A DNA stretch of 64,000 nt from Neptunicella plasticusilytica (lineage in GTDB: Bacteria > Pseudomonadota > Gammaproteobacteria > Enterobacterales > Alteromonadaceae): the NCBI RefSeq assembly GCF_047922965.1, contig NZ_CP150481.1:3596001-3660000 (forward strand). The letters run 5' to 3'. Both the position numbers and the translations under genes were made by a program. Positions 59,874 to 64,000 of this stretch are shown one piece after another; the stretch's first letter is position 1; every line of letters begins with the position of its first letter. The notes beneath the pieces were generated by a model, which was given only the letters and a program-made list of their open reading frames with translations, had not been told where the DNA came from and ran no database searches.

Positions 59874-60476
59874 ATGGCTGGAATAGATTTACATACCGGT
59901 ACTGCCGTTCCTCTGGATCAGGCCAATGTGGATACCGATCAGATTATCCCCAAACAGTTTTTAACCGCCGTTACCCGCAGCGGTTATGGCAAACATTTAT
60001 TTCATGACTGGCGTTATCTCGATCTGCACGAAAAAGAACCCAATCCTGAATTTGTGTTAAATAAACCCCAACATCAAGGCGCCAGTATCTTGCTCACTCG
60101 TCAGAACTTCGGTTGTGGCTCAAGCCGTGAACACGCGCCCTGGTCCCTGACCGATTACGGTTTCAAAGTGGTGATCGCCACCAGTTTTGCCGATATCTTC
60201 TATGCCAACAGCATCAACAATCAACTGTTACCGGTGCGGCTGAGCAATAGCCAAATGGATGCAATTTTCGCTGCGGTGCAACAGGACCCGGCCACGCCAA
60301 TCAGTGTCAACTTGTCAGATCAACAGGTAATTTGCAACGGCGAGGTTTATCCTTTTGAAATTGACCCTGCGCATAAAAATTCGCTACTCAAAGGGCTGGA
60401 TGCAATAGGTCAAACACTGGAGCTAAGCCAGCATATCGATAGCTATGAGAAAAATATTCCTGCCTGGTTAGCATAA
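59874..60476 (+). CDS. leuD: 3-isopropylmalate dehydratase small subunit
   Basis: A 200-residue swivel-domain subunit. AVPLDQANVDTDQIIPKQFL and FGCGSSREHAPWSLTDYGFKVVIATSFADIFY are canonical LeuD motifs. It completes the isopropylmalate isomerase with LeuC and ends the leu operon before a hairpin. Confidence 0.97.
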   Translation: MAGIDLHTGTAVPLDQANVDTDQIIPKQFLTAVTRSGYGKHLFHDWRYLDLHEKEPNPEFVLNKPQHQGASILLTRQNFGCGSSREHAPWSLTDYGFKVVIATSFADIFYANSINNQLLPVRLSNSQMDAIFAAVQQDPATPISVNLSDQQVICNGEVYPFEIDPAHKNSLLKGLDAIGQTLELSQHIDSYEKNIPAWLA

Positions 60477-60499
60477 ACTCGCTCGGTACACATATAAAA

Positions 60500-60537
60500 A
60501 GGTCCGCTGAAATCGGTTGATTTAAGCGGACCTGTTT
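60500..60537 (+). terminator. Terminator after leuD
   Basis: AGGTCCGCTGAAATC and GATTTAAGCGGACCT form a 15-bp stem with one mismatch and a GGTT loop, followed by TGTTTAATT. Confidence 0.75.
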
Positions 60538-60616
60538 AATTCATCTCTAGTTCAGCCAAAATCTAATACACTTTTCATAGCTACTTTTCTCTCACTTAAG
60601 CACAAAGGAAAATAAT

Positions 60617-61246
60617 ATGCGTAAACTTGTTGTAGCGGTTATTTTTACCACGTTATCGGTTGGCGGCTGCGCAACCAACGCCAGCAATACTCAAAAAGGT
60701 GCCGGTATCGGTGCCGTTGTTGGTGCAGTACTAGGTAAAGCTACTGGTGACAATGCCAAAAGTCGTTATGTATGGGGAGCTGCTGTAGGCGCACTGGCCG
60801 GTAGCGCTATTGGTTCCTATATGGATAAACAAGAGCAGGAATTCAGGGAAGAACTGTCAGATACCGGTGTTTCCGTTGAGCGGGACGGTGACAATCTGCG
60901 TTTAATTATGCCCGGTAATATCACTTTTGCGACCGGCAGCGCCAATATTGTCAGCAACTTTGGTCCGATTTTGAATGATGTGGTAACGGTATTAAACCGT
61001 TTTGAAAAAACCGTTCTGCACGTTACCGGACATACCGACAATGTGGGTAACGATGCTTATAACCAGCAGTTGTCACTTAATCGGGCCAACAGCGTAAAAA
61101 ATTATCTTATTCAGCATAGTGTTGATGCCCGTAGGGTTACCACTCAGGGCTTTGGTGAGTCGATGCCGATTGCAGATAACGGCACCGAAAGTGGCAGGCA
61201 ACAAAACCGGCGCGTTGAGCTGACTATTTCTCCGCTGAAAAAATAG
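60617..61246 (+). CDS. OmpA-family lipoprotein with glycine-zipper segment (YiaD-like)
   Basis: A 209-residue lipoprotein (lipobox VGGC). Residues about 30-75 (GAGIGAVVGAVLGKATG and AVGALAGSAIGSYMDK) form a glycine-zipper hairpin. Residues about 95-205 are an OmpA C-terminal peptidoglycan-binding domain with TGHTDNVGNDAYNQQLSLNRANSVKNYL and NRRVELTI. It probably tethers the outer membrane to the cell wall. The gene stands alone. Confidence 0.92.
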   Translation: MRKLVVAVIFTTLSVGGCATNASNTQKGAGIGAVVGAVLGKATGDNAKSRYVWGAAVGALAGSAIGSYMDKQEQEFREELSDTGVSVERDGDNLRLIMPGNITFATGSANIVSNFGPILNDVVTVLNRFEKTVLHVTGHTDNVGNDAYNQQLSLNRANSVKNYLIQHSVDARRVTTQGFGESMPIADNGTESGRQQNRRVELTISPLKK

Positions 61247-61290
61247 TTACCCGACCTAGTTAGTTCTGTCTTCCCGCCAGGATTCTTAAT

Positions 61291-61350
61291 AGCAGGTTCC
61301 ATACAGCAGCAAATCAGGACTGATTAGCGGACGCTGCGCGGAAACCTGCT
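61291..61350. repeat. Nested inverted repeat downstream of the OmpA-like gene
   Basis: AGCAGGTTCC pairs with GGAAACCTGCT (one bulge), GCAGC with GCTGC, and AATCAG with CTGATT inside them, giving one long hairpin of about 60 bases. No T run follows. It may be a transcript-end structure or a small palindromic repeat. Confidence 0.55.
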
Positions 61351-61505
61351 GTATACCTACACCAGTTTAAAATGTCGGATTCGGAACCACATAGGTATAT
61401 GTTCGCAAATCATTGAATTTACGACTAATCTAAGATTATCTAAGTCAGTTTGCCGTCATCGCAATCTGACTTCTATCATGATAAAACCAGATAGTTGGGA
61501 AAAGC

Positions 61506-62237
61506 ATGAAGAAGCGCCTATGGATTATTGTTCTGACAATCGGATGGTCACAGCTGACGACAGCCTACGCCAGTTTTAAATTAACTTTTCCGCAAGGACA
61601 TTACGACCCGCAATATTTTCGCGTTCAAGGCAATATGGCTGGATTTTTGCCCGATCTGATGCGCCATTTCGCCAATGACAGCGGGATCGAGTTTGAAATG
61701 GCATCCACCCCGATAAAACGTAATGCACGACTATTGGAGAATGGCCAAGTCGATTTCATTTTGCCATCAAACCCCGCCTGGGCAGATAATCCTTCCGGTA
61801 GATTACACTTCTCAGACGCCATTCTTATCAGTCGCTCAGGTTTCGTACGACGAAGCGAAAGCGCTGGAAAACCTTTTGAAATCGTCGCCACTGTTGCTGG
61901 CTATACTCTGCCGGAATTAAATTCCCCTTACTCCGAATTTCCCTACCAGTTGATTGAAACGATCGATACAGATGCATCACTAGGTATGCTCAAAGCGGGT
62001 CGAGTGGATACTGTCTATGCCCATCTTGATTTTGTCAGAAAGTGGCTGGAACTGAATAAGCTTAAACATTATCTAATCTTTGAGAAAGATGCGGGCTACG
62101 ACAACTATTCCTACCACCTGGCCACTATTGAATATCCTGAAATTCTGCAAATGTTCAATTTATGGATGCAGGACAATAAGACCTTAATAGACAAGCTGCG
62201 TCGCCGTTATTCGGTTGGAACCGAATCCTTGCTGTAA
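61506..62237 (+). CDS. Periplasmic solute-binding-like protein (SBP_bac_3 type)
   Basis: A 243-residue protein with a signal peptide (MKKRLWIIVLTIGWSQLTTAYA). MAGFLPDLMRHFANDSGIEFEMASTPIKRNARLLENGQVDFILPS and LGMLKAGRVDTVYAHLDFV have the layout of family-3 periplasmic binding proteins for amino acids. No ABC permease or ATPase gene is adjacent. Orphan copies like this are common in Alteromonadales and their ligands are unknown. Confidence 0.8.
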   Translation: MKKRLWIIVLTIGWSQLTTAYASFKLTFPQGHYDPQYFRVQGNMAGFLPDLMRHFANDSGIEFEMASTPIKRNARLLENGQVDFILPSNPAWADNPSGRLHFSDAILISRSGFVRRSESAGKPFEIVATVAGYTLPELNSPYSEFPYQLIETIDTDASLGMLKAGRVDTVYAHLDFVRKWLELNKLKHYLIFEKDAGYDNYSYHLATIEYPEILQMFNLWMQDNKTLIDKLRRRYSVGTESLL

Positions 62238-62327
62238 TCAACCCCTTACCCGTTTAGCAACTATCACTATCTGGACTAAAACTGATAGACTCTTGTGTTT
62301 ATCGACCATTTTTCACAGAGGCACGCA

Positions 62328-63188
62328 GTGCAAAAGTTGTTCACACTCATTATAGCCAGCGCCATCAGTTTTTCAGCATTGGCCGACTCCCCTGTCTGGC
62401 AGATTACTAACGGCAACAACAAGCTCTATATTGGGGGCACCATGCATATGCTGACCCAGCAGGATTTCCCGCTACCGACGGCTTTTGATCAGGCTTACGA
62501 ACAGGCCGAAATACTGGTGTTTGAAACCGATATCGGCAAGCTGCAATCCAGCGAATTTCAACAGCTAAGTATGCAATTGCTTACCTATCAGGATGGCACA
62601 ACGCTTAGGGATATATTGAAACCTGAAACACTGCAAAAGGTTGAACAACACCTGCAAAGCCGTGGTATGACACTTGATACCGTTATTCATTTTAAACCGG
62701 CGTTTCTGGCTCTTATGCTGACTGTTATCGAGTTCAGGATCATGGGGTTAAGCAACGACGGCGTCGATCAATATTTTTATGACCGTTCAGATGATGAACA
62801 AAAAGCTCATCTGTATTTTGAAACACCCCGGCAGCAGCTCGAATTTCTGGCTTCTCTAGGAGAAGGCCAGGAAGATCATTATGTGCTGTATTCTTTGGAA
62901 GAGATCAATAACGTGCAACAGCAACTGGATAGCATGCGCAACCAGTGGCGCATGGGGCAATTCGATAGTATGGCAAAAGAACTTTTAATCCCTATGCAGC
63001 GGGATTTTCCCTCTGTATATAACAACCTGATTTTGAGCAGAAACAACAACTGGATTCCGGCGATTAAACACATGCTGGACACTCCAGAAACCGAAATGAT
63101 TCTGGTGGGAGCATTACATCTGGCTGGTAAAAATGGGGTATTACAGCAGTTAAAAGATCTCGGTTATCAGCTCACTGAAGTCCATTAG
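62328..63188 (+). CDS. TraB/GumN-family protein
   Basis: A 286-residue secreted protein. GTG at 62328 is chosen because AGAGG lies six bases upstream and a clean signal peptide follows (MQKLFTLIIASAISFSALA); a start at 62295 would spoil it. LYIGGTMHMLTQQDFPLPTAFDQAYEQAEILVFETDI and the terminal MILVGALHLAGKNGVLQQLKDLGY are the GxxH-type motifs of TraB/GumN, a family related to the Tiki metalloproteases. The substrate is unknown. Confidence 0.9.
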   Translation: MQKLFTLIIASAISFSALADSPVWQITNGNNKLYIGGTMHMLTQQDFPLPTAFDQAYEQAEILVFETDIGKLQSSEFQQLSMQLLTYQDGTTLRDILKPETLQKVEQHLQSRGMTLDTVIHFKPAFLALMLTVIEFRIMGLSNDGVDQYFYDRSDDEQKAHLYFETPRQQLEFLASLGEGQEDHYVLYSLEEINNVQQQLDSMRNQWRMGQFDSMAKELLIPMQRDFPSVYNNLILSRNNNWIPAIKHMLDTPETEMILVGALHLAGKNGVLQQLKDLGYQLTEVH

Positions 63189-63205
63189 AATCGACGAGGA
63201 ATACC

Positions 63206-64000
63206 ATGACCTACACACCTATGAGTAAACAGAAGTTAGCTTTTTTGCCCACCCCGGTGGCTGAACTTGAGCAATTAACGGCCCGTTTAGGTGGCCCCAA
63301 ACTGTACATCAAACGGGATGATCAAACTGGTCTGGCATTAGGCGGCAATAAAACCCGCAAACTCGAGTTTATTTTGGCTGACGCACTGAAAAAAGGAGCG
63401 GATACCATCATTACCGCAGGCGCAGGTCAGTCTAATCATTGCCGCCAAACCGCCGCCGCGGCGGCGAAGCTGCAAATGGAATGCCATCTGGTATTGGGCG
63501 GAGAGGCCCCGCCAGCAATAACCGGTAACTTGTTATTGGATAACCTGTTTGGTGCCCATGTGCATTGGGCGGGCGAAAATCGTAAAGGTGAAGATATCCC
63601 CGAATTAGTCAAACAACTTAAAAGCCAAGGAAAACAACCTTATGTTGTGCCTTACGGGGGTTCAAACGAACTGGGAGCTCTGGCTTACCTGGAGGCGTTT
63701 AAAGAATTGCAACTTCAGCAGCAACAGCAGCAAATCTCATTCACCCATATTGTCTTCGCGTCGAGTTCCGGCGGTACCCATGCCGGACTAGCGCTGGGGG
63801 CCAAAATATTTAACAGCCAGTGCCAGATTATCGGCATCAATAATGATAAAGGTGAAGGCGATGCTGTGCCGTTACAGGACAAGATCCTGACTTTAGCCAA
63901 TCAAACTGCAACGATGATCAACGCCCAAGTGAAGTTGGATAGCGCGGATATTCAGCTGAATAATCACTATATCGGGCAAGGTTACGGCGTTATTAGCCAA
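63206..64000 (+). CDS. D-cysteine desulfhydrase / ACC-deaminase-family PLP enzyme (partial, cut by right edge)
   Basis: The first 265 residues of a fold-type II PLP enzyme. PTPVAELEQLTARLGGPKLYIKRDDQTGLALGGNKTRKLEF contains the PLP lysine in GGNKTRKLE. AGAGQSNHCRQTAAAAAKL and ASSSGGTHAGLALG are the substrate- and phosphate-binding loops. The resemblance is to DcyD, which turns D-cysteine into pyruvate, sulfide and ammonia; ACC deaminase is the alternative. ATG 63206 has CGAGGA upstream. A run of glutamines lies near residues 170-178. The frame stays open to the edge. Confidence 0.87.
   Translation, partial: MTYTPMSKQKLAFLPTPVAELEQLTARLGGPKLYIKRDDQTGLALGGNKTRKLEFILADALKKGADTIITAGAGQSNHCRQTAAAAAKLQMECHLVLGGEAPPAITGNLLLDNLFGAHVHWAGENRKGEDIPELVKQLKSQGKQPYVVPYGGSNELGALAYLEAFKELQLQQQQQQISFTHIVFASSSGGTHAGLALGAKIFNSQCQIIGINNDKGEGDAVPLQDKILTLANQTATMINAQVKLDSADIQLNNHYIGQGYGVISQ

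Noticed and set aside
63708..63735. CAG-like repeat encoding a short glutamine run in the desulfhydrase-like gene
   Set aside because: A short low-complexity loop; no evidence of function or phase variation.
1..64000. CRISPR arrays, prophage, integrase or tRNA-linked island boundaries
   Set aside because: No regularly spaced direct repeats, phage structural genes, integrases or tRNA genes were recognised.

Overview
The window looks like a chromosomal segment of a marine, polysaccharide-degrading gammaproteobacterium of the Alteromonadales type. Reasons: mdh and argR lie head to head, large TonB-dependent receptors sit beside secreted glycosidase lipoproteins, flavin-dependent halogenases are embedded in a glycan locus, and msrPQ, glnK-amtB, dbpA, nhaC, hemH and leuABCD are housekeeping genes of that group. 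Genus assignment is inference. No prophage, CRISPR array, tRNA, rRNA or transposase gene is visible.

Region 1 (1-20.9 kb) is the accessory core: a predicted fucosylated-xyloglucan utilisation locus. At the left end, a leftward operon of an aldo/keto reductase, an amidohydrolase and a UxaA-type dehydratase split in two genes fits oxidative L-fucose breakdown (fucose to fuconolactone to fuconate to 2-keto-3-deoxyfuconate), with a divergent IclR regulator. Rightward follow a GH95 alpha-L-fucosidase, a TonB-dependent receptor, two flavin-halogenase-like proteins (one without the catalytic motifs), a GH35-like beta-galactosidase lipoprotein, a GH31 alpha-xylosidase lipoprotein with a PA14 insert, and a GH3 beta-glucosidase lipoprotein carrying an ExoP-type domain and a C-terminal SGNH esterase. 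Together these would strip fucose, galactose, acetyl groups, xylose and glucose from xyloglucan oligosaccharides; no endo-xyloglucanase is in the window.

Region 2 (20.9-32.3 kb) holds mdh/argR, a secreted endonuclease/exonuclease/phosphatase-family protein, an Oar-like TonB receptor, and a divergent pair of unrecognised membrane proteins (a membrane-anchored PhnD-like binding protein and a two-segment membrane protein with a cytoplasmic domain). A 233-bp palindromic MITE-like element ends exactly at the stop codon of that pair. Uridine kinase, NupC and a 2-oxoglutarate dioxygenase follow.

Region 3 (32.3-38.7 kb) is mostly leftward: an M19 dipeptidase, a DyP peroxidase, glnK-amtB with sigma54/NtrC-like signals, an M28 peptidase and a TPR lipoprotein. 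Region 4 (38.8-48.8 kb) is a second sugar cluster: an AGE-family (cellobiose 2-epimerase-like) epimerase, a sodium/solute symporter and a GH94 cellobiose phosphorylase. LacI-type operators lie before the epimerase, before GH94 and before a lacI-family gene 3.3 kb beyond GH94. Between them sit GNAT, msrQ-msrP and a Tat-exported dienelactone-hydrolase-like protein.

Region 5 (48.8-64 kb) is core genome: dbpA, an NhaC-type antiporter, a diguanylate cyclase, hemH, a YebC-family regulator, a YaiI-family protein, leuABCD behind a complete leucine attenuator (leader peptide, antiterminator and terminator visible), an OmpA-type lipoprotein, a periplasmic binding protein, a TraB/GumN protein, and a D-cysteine desulfhydrase-like gene cut by the right edge.
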